From: Porifericola rhodea | GTDB lineage: Bacteria > Bacteroidota > Bacteroidia > Cytophagales > Cyclobacteriaceae | Length of the DNA stretch: 64,000 nucleotides | Direction of reading: 5' to 3' | Assembly: GCF_030506305.1 (NCBI RefSeq) | Contig: NZ_CP119421.1 | Coordinates: forward strand, 2,744,501 to 2,808,500 | Part shown: piece by piece, positions 1 to 7,806 of the stretch | How the letters are laid out: each line of letters starts with the position of its first letter | Numbering within the stretch: the stretch's first letter is position 1 | Notes under the pieces: model-generated | What the model was told of the DNA's origin: nothing | Seen by the model: the letters and a program-made list of their open reading frames with translations, nothing else | The model's database searches: none | Translations under genes and position numbers: made by a program

Positions 1-192
1 GCGGATAAGCTGGGCGTGCAAGTGCGAGAGGAAGAAGAACAGATTTTAAATGCGGATTTCCCAAAAAAAGAATCAGTGGCAGAAGTACTGAGGGATTGGC
101 ATCAGCATGGAGGTCTGCAAACTTCTATCTCCGATCCGGTAGCCTGGCAGAGAGAACAGCGTAAAGATCGTAAACTTCCTGGCCGAAACTGA
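1..192 (+). CDS. Antitoxin of a VapBC-type pair, C-terminal part (cut by window start)
   Basis: An open frame runs from the first base to a TGA at 190-192, giving 63 residues with no start in the window. The C-terminal tail reads WQREQRKDRKLPGR, which resembles the toxin-binding tail of small antitoxins encoded just before PIN-domain toxins. The PIN toxin gene begins two bases after the stop codon, so the two are almost certainly one toxin-antitoxin operon. The DNA-binding N-terminus lies outside the window. Assignment rests on the tail motif, length and context; the exact antitoxin family (Phd, AbrB or DUF2281-like) cannot be decided. Confidence 0.7.
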   Translation, partial: ADKLGVQVREEEEQILNADFPKKESVAEVLRDWHQHGGLQTSISDPVAWQREQRKDRKLPGRN

Positions 193-194
193 TT

Positions 195-569
195 ATGCTT
201 TGGGATAGTAATATCATTATCTACTCTTCGTTGCCGGAGCATGCATTTCTATTACAATGGAGTGAAGACTATTCAGTAGAAGTCTCAGCGATCAGTTGCC
301 TGGAGGCGCTGGGCTACCATCAGCTAAAAGAAAAAGATAAAGCCTATTTTGAGCGTTTCTTTAAAGCTACGCATGTCATACCAATCAGCGATGTTATCCT
401 TAAAACTGCGGTTCAACTTCGTCAGCAAAAAAAAATGTCATTAGGTGATGCATTAATTGCCGCTACTGCCTTAGAGCACCAACTGACATTGCTGACTAGA
501 AACAAAAGTGACTTTCAGCATATCCAAAGCCTGACAGTCATTGATCCATTTGAGAAGCAAGATTTATGA
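195..569 (+). CDS. PIN-domain toxin, VapC-like ribonuclease
   Basis: The 124-residue protein has the size and acidic residues of a PIN-domain nuclease: D4 in LWDSNIII, E37 in SCLEALGY, D85 in LGDALIAATAL and D106 in RNKSDF. VapC toxins of this fold cut RNA (often tRNA or rRNA) and are neutralised by the protein encoded immediately upstream, here the partial antitoxin ending at 192. The start two bases after the antitoxin stop is the normal coupling for such pairs. The unusual point is the 3' end: the last four bases overlap the ATG of cas6 (ATGA), so the toxin is built into the cas transcript. Specific RNA target unknown. Confidence 0.88.
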   Translation: MLWDSNIIIYSSLPEHAFLLQWSEDYSVEVSAISCLEALGYHQLKEKDKAYFERFFKATHVIPISDVILKTAVQLRQQKKMSLGDALIAATALEHQLTLLTRNKSDFQHIQSLTVIDPFEKQDL

Positions 570-1249
570 ATTCCATTCACACCGTTAACATTCAGTTTCC
601 TGAAATTACTCTTGCTACCAGAGATGCGCATAAACTCAGAGGATATTTCGGTCATATGTTTGAAGAATATAGTCCCCTGTTACATAATCATCTAGAGGGT
701 AGCCATAGTGGCGACAAAAAGCTTCGCTATGATTATCCCCTAGTGCAATACAAAGTACTGGATCAAGTTCCTACACTGGTTGGTTTAGAAGATGGTGCTC
801 GCTTGCTGATAGAGTTATTTCTTAAGATCAAAGAACTCCATCTGAGAGGCCAGACCTTTCCAATATTGAGTAAAAATATCAGAAGTCAGACTTATGATAT
901 TGGGGTTGGGGAAGAGCTATATCAATATCGCTTTTTGACACTATGGATGGCTCTTAACCAAAACAATTTCAAACGTTATCAACAGGCGGATAAAGCAGAA
1001 AAAAGAAATATATTACAACGTATCGGCATTGGTAATATCCTCTCTCTATTGAAAGGACTAAATATCTATTTATCTGAAGAAGAACGCATTCTAATCAAGC
1101 TTAATCTCAATCCAAAGAGTACCAAATTCAAAGACCAAAATATGTTAGCTTTTGAAGGAAGTTTTACCACTAATGTGCTGCTACCTGACAGTATAGGCAT
1201 AGGTAAAGCCGTCTCACGGGGATTTGGTAGCATCAAGAGGATTGATTAA
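566..1249 (+). CDS. cas6: CRISPR RNA-processing endoribonuclease Cas6
   Basis: This 227-residue protein is a RAMP-type Cas6. The N-terminal part has the RDAHKLRGYFGHMFEE segment, and the C-terminus has the glycine-rich loop GIGKAVSRGFGSI (about residues 211-222), the hallmark of Cas6 proteins that cut the pre-crRNA inside each repeat. H30, H40 or H42 could supply the catalytic histidine; which one cannot be told from sequence alone. Cutting would leave an eight-base 5' handle ATTGAAAC from the repeat end, as usual for this class. The start overlaps the PIN toxin stop by four bases, implying translational coupling. cas1 follows after 50 bases. Confidence 0.85.
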   Translation: MNSIHTVNIQFPEITLATRDAHKLRGYFGHMFEEYSPLLHNHLEGSHSGDKKLRYDYPLVQYKVLDQVPTLVGLEDGARLLIELFLKIKELHLRGQTFPILSKNIRSQTYDIGVGEELYQYRFLTLWMALNQNNFKRYQQADKAEKRNILQRIGIGNILSLLKGLNIYLSEEERILIKLNLNPKSTKFKDQNMLAFEGSFTTNVLLPDSIGIGKAVSRGFGSIKRID

Positions 1250-1299
1250 ATTATAATAGTCCCTGCCAATATATAAAAAACAAGCGAACCTGATCGTTT

Positions 1300-2307
1300 A
1301 TGCAATTACACATCAACACCTATGGTAGCTATCTGCATGTCAAAGAGAAAATGTTTGAGATCAGAGTACCCCAAGACGGCAAAATGAAGCCTAATCATCT
1401 GGCTGCTCATAAGATTAAAACTATTATTATGGCAACAGGTACCGCACTCAGTACGGATGCAGTAAAACTGGCCATTATGCATAATGTAGATATTGTCTTT
1501 GTTGAGCAATATGGTGATCCCATAGGCAGGGTTTGGCATAGTAAATTGGGCAGCACCACCAAGATCAGAAAAGAACAGCTTGCTGCCAGTATGAATGAAG
1601 TGGGGGTAAAGTGGATCAAGTATTGGATTATGAATAAATTAGACAACCAGCTCAATTTCCTTAAAGATCTTAAAAAACACCGTAGCCAGCATCATACATT
1701 CATAGATGAGAAAGTAGAGCGCCTACAAAACCTGAACATATCAATACAGGCGCTTGAAGGTACAAGGGTAATTGAAATCGCCGATACCCTAAGAGGCTTG
1801 GAGGGCACTGCCGGGCGTCTGTATTTTGAAGCATTGAGTTATTTGCTAGCTAAAGAATACCGATTCAATGGTAGAAGTAATCGACCAGCGCAAGATGCTT
1901 TCAATGCTTTTCTCAATTATGCCTACGGTATGCTATACGGTAAAATAGAGCGTACCTTAATTATTGCCGGACTAGACCCTTATGTAGGCTTTCTGCATAG
2001 AGATGACTATAATCAATTAAGCTTTGTCTACGATTTTATAGAACCTTATCGCATTCACGCCGAATCAGTAGTATTTCGTCTGTTCTCTGCTAAAAAAGTA
2101 AACCAAGCGCACACTAATATAATTACTAATGGTTATTCTCTTAACCAGGAAGGCAAACAATTGCTGGTTACCGCTTTTAATAAATATGTGGAAGAAGATA
2201 CCATTCGTTACAGAGGCCGTAACCAAACGCGCAGCAATGCTTTGCAGATGGATGCCCATACTTTTGCTAACAGCCTTATTAATCCACCTCAAGAAGAAGT
2301 ATTATGA
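1300..2307 (+). CDS. cas1: CRISPR adaptation integrase Cas1
   Basis: At 335 residues this is a full-length Cas1 of the type I/III kind. The metal-binding residues are visible: E168 in RGLEGTAGRLYFEAL, H233 in FLHRDDYNQLSF and E248 in YDFIEPYR. Cas1 forms a complex with Cas2 that inserts new spacers at the leader end of the array, here the left end at 3379. The stop overlaps the cas2 start by four bases (ATGA at 2304-2307). No fusion to reverse transcriptase or Cas4 is present. Confidence 0.97.
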   Translation: MQLHINTYGSYLHVKEKMFEIRVPQDGKMKPNHLAAHKIKTIIMATGTALSTDAVKLAIMHNVDIVFVEQYGDPIGRVWHSKLGSTTKIRKEQLAASMNEVGVKWIKYWIMNKLDNQLNFLKDLKKHRSQHHTFIDEKVERLQNLNISIQALEGTRVIEIADTLRGLEGTAGRLYFEALSYLLAKEYRFNGRSNRPAQDAFNAFLNYAYGMLYGKIERTLIIAGLDPYVGFLHRDDYNQLSFVYDFIEPYRIHAESVVFRLFSAKKVNQAHTNIITNGYSLNQEGKQLLVTAFNKYVEEDTIRYRGRNQTRSNALQMDAHTFANSLINPPQEEVL

Positions 2308-2594
2308 TTGCCTGGGTAATGTATGATATACAGGAGAATAAGCCCCGTACCAAGGTTGCCAAACTTTGCAAACAGGCAGGTTTGTATAGAGTACAGAAGT
2401 CAGTGTTTCTAGGTACACTTACTGCTCATGAAAAAGATACGCTGGAGCTTCAGATTGAAGAAGAAATAGATGAAGATACAGATTCAGTGTATATTTTTCC
2501 CATGAGCAAAAAAGAATTACGAGAGACCGTATTGATAGGGCAGGCATTTGACAAGAAGTTGGTTACTGATGAAGTAAGAGAACTATTCTACTAA
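2304..2594 (+). CDS. cas2: CRISPR adaptation protein Cas2
   Basis: The 96-residue protein has the ferredoxin-like Cas2 opening strand MIAWVMYDIQENK with the conserved D8, and the segment GLYRVQKSVFLGTL typical of the family. It acts as the dimeric bridge between Cas1 dimers during spacer integration. The start lies within the cas1 stop, and its own TAA is followed without a gap by the cas4 ATG at 2595, so cas1, cas2 and cas4 are tightly co-translated. Confidence 0.96.
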   Translation: MIAWVMYDIQENKPRTKVAKLCKQAGLYRVQKSVFLGTLTAHEKDTLELQIEEEIDEDTDSVYIFPMSKKELRETVLIGQAFDKKLVTDEVRELFY

Positions 2595-3167
2595 ATGAGC
2601 CTTACACCATCTCATATTATCCAGTATTTATACTGCCCAAGATTCACCTATTTTGAGTATGTGCTGAGTATCCCTCAGCATGAAGAAAAGAGTTTCAAAG
2701 CCATGAAAGGTCGCGAAGTACATGATGAAAAGTTGGAGCGAAACAAAGATTACTTGAGAAAACGTTTGGGAGTGGTCGCCAAGCATCTGGATCAGTATTT
2801 GACTAACGACTATTTGCGAGGACGTGTGGATGAGGTATTGACTTTGAAAGACGATACGATGGCACCACTGGATTACAAATTTGCTGAGTACAAGGACAGG
2901 ATATTTGAAACCTATAAAACCCAATTGTATTGTTACGCCTGGCTGATAGAAGAGAATTTTGGCAAGACTGTCAAAAAAGGTTTTTTGGTATATGTGAGAA
3001 GTAAGCATCAGGTGGTGGAAGTAGCAATTGAACGGGAGCATGTAAAAAGAGTACAGCAGGCCGCTGAACAGATATATCATATCATTGGTAATAACTACTA
3101 TCCTAAGGCTACCAAGTCCAAGAAAAGATGTTTATCTTGCACATACCGGAACATATGTATTAGATGA
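2595..3167 (+). CDS. cas4: CRISPR-associated exonuclease Cas4
   Basis: This 190-residue protein has the RecB-like nuclease and iron-sulfur features of Cas4. The four cluster cysteines are C14 (YLYCPRF), C179, C182 and C188 (RCLSC and NICIR). The nuclease residues are H43, D79 in RGRVDEVL, D93 and K95 in PLDYKF, with Q110 and Y113 in the following helix. Cas4 trims prespacers and selects the PAM side and orientation for Cas1-Cas2. Its position after cas2 rather than before cas1 is less usual for type I loci. Confidence 0.93.
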   Translation: MSLTPSHIIQYLYCPRFTYFEYVLSIPQHEEKSFKAMKGREVHDEKLERNKDYLRKRLGVVAKHLDQYLTNDYLRGRVDEVLTLKDDTMAPLDYKFAEYKDRIFETYKTQLYCYAWLIEENFGKTVKKGFLVYVRSKHQVVEVAIEREHVKRVQQAAEQIYHIIGNNYYPKATKSKKRCLSCTYRNICIR

Positions 3168-3378
3168 GAAATGTTGAGAAAAGGCTTTTCCGGAGGTGAA
3201 TTTATTGGGAGGTGTGCTAAAAAAGGTTTTAAGGTGCTGAAAATGAAAAGTTTATGCGTTCGGAAAAGTTAAAAAAAAGTGGAGTAAAACGCTCTTTGAC
3301 ATATTGTTTTTCTTCATTTTATGGGTGTCAGGTATCAGCTCATGTGTTTGATTATCAGGAATATAGAGCAGTGTACGG
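3168..3378 (+). promoter_or_regulatory. CRISPR leader
   Basis: The 211 bases between cas4 and the first repeat are AT-rich, have no gene, and include an A-tract (3272-3279) and the stretch CTCTTTGACATATTG at about 3291. The leader is placed here because the right-hand end of the array carries degenerate repeats, marking it as the old end, and because the cas genes abut this side. It should contain the pre-crRNA promoter and the Cas1-Cas2 integration signals. The exact promoter was not resolved. Confidence 0.75.
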
Positions 3379-5091
3379 CTTCCAGCGTACCATCCATCAC
3401 AATAAGGATTGAAACTTCCAATACGCGTGATTGCCTTTCAATCCATTCTCCTTCCAGCGTACCATCCATCACAATAAGGATTGAAACGGATTCCTAAGAA
3501 GCTTAATAATTTCATCAATTCTACTTCCAGCGTACCATCCATCACAATAAGGATTGAAACGTAAACGGAGAGTATGCTACTGCTCCCCATAAGATGCTTC
3601 CAGCGTACCATCCATCACAATAAGGATTGAAACACGTTACTGTAAGGGATGGTGAAAAGTATACGTCTGACTTCCAGCGTACCATCCATCACAATAAGGA
3701 TTGAAACCCCCAACCCCTAAACCATGAAAGAAGATAAGGTAAATCTTCCAGCGTACCATCCATCACAATAAGGATTGAAACTCAAACACTCTTGATGGTA
3801 TACCACCTGAAGAATCCTTCCAGCGTACCATCCATCACAATAAGGATTGAAACACACTAAAATGCATCTTAAGGACTCTGGGCTTTTCAACTTCCAGCGT
3901 ACCATCCATCACAATAAGGATTGAAACGGGAGCAAATGATACACGAATATGAGTACGGTATCAAGCTTCCAGCGTACCATCCATCACAATAAGGATTGAA
4001 ACGAAGGTATTATCCTTGAGTAAAGGCGAAGTAAAATCTTCCAGCGTACCATCCATCACAATAAGGATTGAAACACGCTGGTTTTGATCTTGCGGACGTA
4101 ATTGGCGATTCTTCCAGCGTACCATCCATCACAATAAGGATTGAAACTCCCACCCAAACACCTCAGCAGCACCTTTGTAACTCTTCCAGCGTACCATCCA
4201 TCACAATAAGGATTGAAACCGCGGTAAAAACCTGCTTCTGGTACCGCATAGTTTTCTTCCAGCGTACCATCCATCACAATAAGGATTGAAACCCTACTGG
4301 CATGAACGTGGCCAGCTCAATGATACAACTTCCAGCGTACCATCCATCACAATAAGGATTGAAACGTTGTAAAATAACCTTGTGCAGTAGGCATTTCCCA
4401 TTCTTCCAGCGTACCATCCATCACAATAAGGATTGAAACATAACCAATTCACATATGCTAACCGTTAGCAAAGTACTTCCAGCGTACCATCCATCACAAT
4501 AAGGATTGAAACAAAGTGGGTAATTATACCCACTCTTTTTTCTTCGCCTTCCAGCGTACCATCCATCACAATAAGGATTGAAACAAAGTGGGTAATTATA
4601 CCCACTCTTTTTTCTTCGCCTTCCAGCGTACCATCCATCACAATAAGGATTGAAACGTTAGAATGCTACGCAATATACTCCAAAAACAACAACTTCCAGC
4701 GTACCATCCATCACAATAAGGATTGAAACATTCCGCTACTGGCAAGCTATACATACCAAAAATTCTTCCAGCGTACCATCCATCACAATAAGGATTGAAA
4801 CGACTCATGGCTCGATAGCGAGTTTGAGCCTTACTTCTTCCAGCGTACTGTCCATCACAATAAGGATTGAAACCAAAAGGCAATGTCAAAAAACTGGGCA
4901 GAACATTACCTTCCAGCGTACCATCCATCACAATAAGGATTGAAACATAGAGGAGGACACATATCAGGTTGACGAGATTTGCCTTCCAGCGTACCATCCA
5001 TCACAATAAGGATTGAAACACGCTTATAGTGAGTACTCATGGATAAATGTATAACTTCCAGCGTACTGTCCATCACAACAAGGATTGAAAC
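3379..5091 (+). CRISPR. CRISPR array, 24 repeats of 37 bp and 23 spacers
   Basis: The repeat begins CTTCCAGCGT, has ACCATCCATC in the middle and ends AAGGATTGAAAC. Repeats start at 3379, 3451, 3524, 3597, 3671, 3745, 3817, 3891, 3966, 4038, 4111, 4183, 4256, 4329, 4403, 4476, 4548, 4620, 4693, 4765, 4837, 4910, 4983 and 5055. Spacers are 35-38 bp. The ATTGAAAC end is typical of type I-B and type III arrays processed by Cas6. Repeat 21 (4837) carries ACTGTCC instead of ACCATCC; repeat 24 (5055) has the same two changes plus one more, so the right end is the trailer. Spacers 16 and 17 are identical. Apparent ORFs across the array are artefacts of the repeat. Confidence 0.99.
4513..4619 (+). other. 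Duplicated spacer carrying a terminator-like hairpin (spacers 16 and 17)
   Basis: Spacers 4513-4547 and 4585-4619 are identical 35-mers separated by one repeat, a 72-bp duplication. Each contains a perfect 8-bp inverted repeat, AGTGGGTA and TACCCACT, with loop ATTA, followed by C and six T: stem arms 4515-4522/4527-4534 with T-run 4536-4541, and 4587-4594/4599-4606 with T-run 4608-4613. This is the structure of a modest intrinsic terminator read in the same direction as the array. That it was taken from a terminator of an invading element is inference. Confidence 0.85.
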
Positions 5092-5182
5092 TGTATGTCT
5101 GCCTTTTTGGTGAAAGAATTGAAATATTTTGCCCCTATTTTATCATAATGGCCAGACAAATTTAACTTAAACTACTAATGAA

Positions 5183-5434
5183 TTAATACTTTTTATTCAG
5201 GATGTAAGGTGCAATCCTTGTAAATAAGTACTTATTTGCCTACAAATGACATTACATCCTCGCAGATGGGTACTTATCAGTCAACATTTAACCTTTAATG
5301 TTCGTCAATTAGTACTTATCTGTCTACATTTAACGTTCTATGTGCGTAAATGAGTAGTTGTCTTTCAGGATTGAACAGCCTATGTACGCAAAAAAGTCTT
5401 TCACAGGTAGAGTATGAGCTGCTATGGACTCCAC
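5183..5434. repeat. Degenerate tandem repeat, exact 42-bp period, 5-6 units
   Basis: Units begin at 5183, 5225, 5267, 5309, 5351 and, weakly, 5393, with no insertions or deletions between them. The best-preserved units (5225, 5267, 5309) open with TAAGTACTTAT-like sequence, continue with about CTACATTTAAC and end near GCGTAAA. The opening element of the 5225 unit, TAAGTACTTA, is a perfect 10-bp palindrome. No reading frame stays open across the units, so this is not a protein repeat. The outermost units are recognisable mainly by phase. Confidence 0.65.
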
Positions 5435-5709
5435 AAATTGTTTCGCATGCTAGCTGTACTCTGGTTTGTGCATCTATGCTTAGTCCCCAGTCTAAGGTAA
5501 TTACACCCTTTCTTTGAGGAACAATGTAGCCGTATCAGATAGCCACATGCAATCTAAATTTTTACCAGAGGTGTAATAAAGCGCAAATGTTTAAGGCTAC
5601 TACTTACTTATAGTGAGGGTTGAACGGATAGATACAATAACTAAACTGCTGCCTGATTGGCAGTGCTCAAGAGTTGATCTAACTCAAGTCTGCTTGCTGT
5701 CTATACGCT

Positions 5710-5871
5710 CTACAACTTAGGCGTTGATCGTATATCTGGGGAAGGACATATCCAGGAAGTTTGGTGCCAGCCACATTCTCTAACTCCTATGGCTTCACGC
5801 ATATTCTTATGAGGGTTGCGGGGCTCATTGTAGTTGGCCCGGATAGTACGCTTGCCTTCAGCGGCATAAAT
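5710..5871 (-). pseudogene. Short coding-like relic of unknown gene
   Basis: On the minus strand, 53 codons are free of stops between a TAA (5872-5874) and a TAG (5710-5712), with no ATG at a sensible start. The translation includes EGKRTIRANYNEPRNPHK and MREAIGVRECGWH, which looks like real protein rather than translated noncoding sequence. I do not recognise the family. It may be the remnant of a gene lost by decay in this region; this is a weak call based on composition only. Confidence 0.25.
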
Positions 5872-6073
5872 TTATCTAAAAGAAAGAGCTAATATCAGTA
5901 GTATTCTATGGTCAAGTGCCGGACTTATTTACCAATATGAGTTTGATAGGAGAAATAGGCTTTCAATTTTCTTATGCACTTCTTTATTATTGCTGTAAAA
6001 TTAGCTTTAATAGCTGCTAAAGGTGAGAGTTTAAGTTAAACAAAAAGCGTTTTACTGAGTTGTATTTAATAAA

Positions 6074-6106
6074 AAAAGCGGTGCAGTAAAATACCGCACC
6101 GCTTTT
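6074..6106 (-). terminator. Strong hairpin with T-runs on both strands, no adjacent gene
   Basis: AAAAGCGGTGC (6074-6084) pairs perfectly with GCACCGCTTTT (6096-6106), and GT/AC can add two inner pairs. On the minus strand the stem runs into seven T; on the plus strand only four T follow, so termination of leftward transcripts is favoured. The nearest leftward gene ends at 7030, more than 900 bases away, with a rightward gene between, so it may serve an unannotated transcript. Confidence 0.65.
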
Positions 6107-6760
6107 GCTAGCCTCATGTAAACCTCATCAGAAGAGCTTATAAATTGAAAAAATTAAATATATCAGTTTAAAAAATTAAGCTCGTCTTTAACCTTTACTT
6201 CACATCTATATAGTCAAACTTGTTGCCAGCGTGCCAAAAGCCTGTGAGAGGGCTTTTGTGCTATAAGTATATGAACATAATTCTACAAGGCTGAGTAATT
6301 TTTACCCATTGTGTGTCTTCTTTATGCAACAGTTTGCATCTTTCTAAGTCTACTTACCTTCAAATACACCACTGCAACACTGCAAAATATGAAGCCCAGA
6401 CAAGTATCTGACCCATGTAGGTAAGTTGAATTTATAACTAATTTAATATTTTACTGTATTTTAATAATCAATCGGTAAGTTCCTTTGATTACAACTATTT
6501 AAGGGCAGGTGTAAAAAACTAAAGAAGATTTTAAAATAGTCTGCAAACGAACCAGTATTTGCCTTTTATAGTTAGTGTTAAAATGTAAGTTGTGGTACCA
6601 TAATATAACTGTATATTGCTGGTATATAATTTTTTTGTGATTATGCTGCGCTGATATGCGCATAATCCACTTTTTGCATCTGATGGTTGCCAAAACTACA
6701 TTGTAAGGATTGCTGCCTCTTAGGCTGGCAGCAGCTTTCTGAGTTTCCCTTATTTGTAAC

Positions 6761-7033
6761 ATGAATTGTTACAAATTTAATTTGATGAAGCCCAAAGAGC
6801 AGATCAACTATATTTATGATCATTGCAGATTGGTTGACTTTCAGGTTGTACGTGAGCAATACCGTACCTTTGGTATTTGTCTGTACCATAATGGGCAAAT
6901 ATTCATTGAAGTGAGCTTTGATGGACTTCAGGGGGATAGAGTACGCCAGATAAAAGCCTACGAAAGTGTGAAAAAGCTGGCGCACTGGTACGAGCGTATA
7001 GATATTAAAGAAGTAATACCTCAAAAGATCTAA
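6761..7033 (+). CDS. Small conserved-looking protein of unknown function
   Basis: The 90-residue product has normal protein composition, with a patterned core (FGICLYHNGQIFIEVSFDG) suggesting a small alpha/beta protein, no signal peptide and no membrane segment. A second ATG at 6785 (MKPKEQIN) is an equally good start. The gene converges with the CYTH gene and their ends overlap by four bases. A 127-residue frame on the opposite strand (6641-7024) was rejected because it is rich in Ile/Phe/Tyr/Asn without structure. Function not recognised. Confidence 0.6.
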   Translation: MNCYKFNLMKPKEQINYIYDHCRLVDFQVVREQYRTFGICLYHNGQIFIEVSFDGLQGDRVRQIKAYESVKKLAHWYERIDIKEVIPQKI

Positions 7034-7512
7034 ATACGAGCATCGGGTATCTGCTGGCTACTGGCCAGATGGCTGTTGGTATAGTGAGGGTCTTCTGTAA
7101 CTTCCTGGCTAAACCACTCGGGTACTTCTAGTTGCTGGCTTGCTTCTACTGAGGCAAATTCTACCTCGGCCATCACCAGCCCACTGAGTTTGTCTTCAAA
7201 AACATCTAACTCAATGGTGTGCTGATCGTGCGGTATCTTAAAGCGTTTCTTTTTAATGCTCCTTGGCGCAGCGAGTGGCCATAGCGCATTAAACTGATCG
7301 GCCGTAAGTTCTATTTCTACTTCTTCTCTTTCTAAGAATCCCTGACCTTTAACAGTTAGGTAGTAATGTTCTCCTTTGCTACGGACCCGGATCTGCCGTC
7401 CGCTGGTATCCTCTGTCAGATAAGCCTGTTGTATAGGAATACCTTTGTACTGAGTAGTTACAAAATCAGGGAGTTCTCTTACTAAAAATTTGCGTTCAAT
7501 CTCTTTTGCCAT
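7030..7512 (-). CDS. CYTH domain protein (triphosphate-tunnel metalloenzyme family)
   Basis: The N-terminus MAKEIERKFLV carries the ExExK signature (E4, E6, K8) that names the CYTH family, followed by the alternating charged beta strands of a triphosphate tunnel (IRVRSKGEHYYLTVKG, REEVEIEL, ELDVFEDKLSGLVMAEVEF). At 160 residues it matches the single-domain bacterial proteins, several of which hydrolyse inorganic triphosphate or nucleoside triphosphates; the substrate here is not predictable. It lies six bases downstream of a small unknown gene on the same strand, so the two probably form an operon. Confidence 0.88.
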   Translation of the reverse strand: MAKEIERKFLVRELPDFVTTQYKGIPIQQAYLTEDTSGRQIRVRSKGEHYYLTVKGQGFLEREEVEIELTADQFNALWPLAAPRSIKKKRFKIPHDQHTIELDVFEDKLSGLVMAEVEFASVEASQQLEVPEWFSQEVTEDPHYTNSHLASSQQIPDARI

Positions 7513-7518
7513 AAAAAA

Positions 7519-7806
7519 TTAGTTGCCCGGCATAGGAAAACCCCGGGAAGTGCCTTCAATCTCTTTAGCGTAAAACACATCCAGAATTCTACCCGCCAGT
7601 ATTAAAAAATAAGTGCTGGAACAGTGGTGGGTCATATACTGCTTGGAGAGCTTGTAATACGCGCTTATGTTGTGGTTGAGGTGATCGTAAATATCTTCTA
7701 TTATCACCTGAACATTAACATTCCGTACCTCGGCTAACTCCTCAATTTTGTAGAAGTAGTCGTTGTCAATCAGATAGTTAGCTATTTCGGACTCACTAAG
7801 GTACAT
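7519..7806 (-). CDS. Hypothetical 95-residue protein upstream of the CYTH gene
   Basis: The product opens MYLSESEIANYLIDNDYFYKI and is largely helical by pattern, acidic at the N-terminus, without a signal peptide or membrane helix. A histidine/cysteine-containing stretch, QYMTHHCSSTYF, sits in the middle. It precedes the CYTH gene by six bases in the same direction, indicating co-transcription. I do not recognise the family. Confidence 0.6.
   Translation of the reverse strand: MYLSESEIANYLIDNDYFYKIEELAEVRNVNVQVIIEDIYDHLNHNISAYYKLSKQYMTHHCSSTYFLILAGRILDVFYAKEIEGTSRGFPMPGN

Larger units (their letters stand above)
5092..6760. other. Long gene-poor region right of the CRISPR array
   Basis: No open frame with protein-like composition covers these 1.67 kb. 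The region holds the 42-bp periodic repeat (5183-5434), a short stop-free coding relic on the minus strand (5710-5871), a strong hairpin with T-run (6074-6106) and a second inverted repeat CAAAAGCC/GGCTTTTG (6235-6242/6251-6258) without a T-run. The rest is AT-rich sequence in which nothing else was recognised. No tRNA, insertion sequence ends or integrase gene were seen. Confidence 0.6.

Noticed and set aside
4220-4255. Inverted repeat GCGGTA/TACCGC within CRISPR spacer 12
   Set aside because: The arms are only 6 bp around a 16-base loop and no T-run follows, so it is not terminator-like; it probably has no function in the array.
3717-4997. Several open frames of 62-119 codons across the CRISPR array with repeated NPYCDGWYAGR peptides
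   Set aside because: They are translations of the CRISPR repeat itself and differ only by spacer sequence; no gene is present.
5092-6760. Possible insertion sequence or integrative element beside the CRISPR array
   Set aside because: No terminal inverted repeats, target duplications, integrase or tRNA end were found; only the coding relic hints at lost genes.
6499-7024. Leftward frames of 87 and 127 codons opposite the small gene at 6761
   Set aside because: Composition is typical of translated AT-rich DNA and they overlap a more protein-like frame on the other strand.
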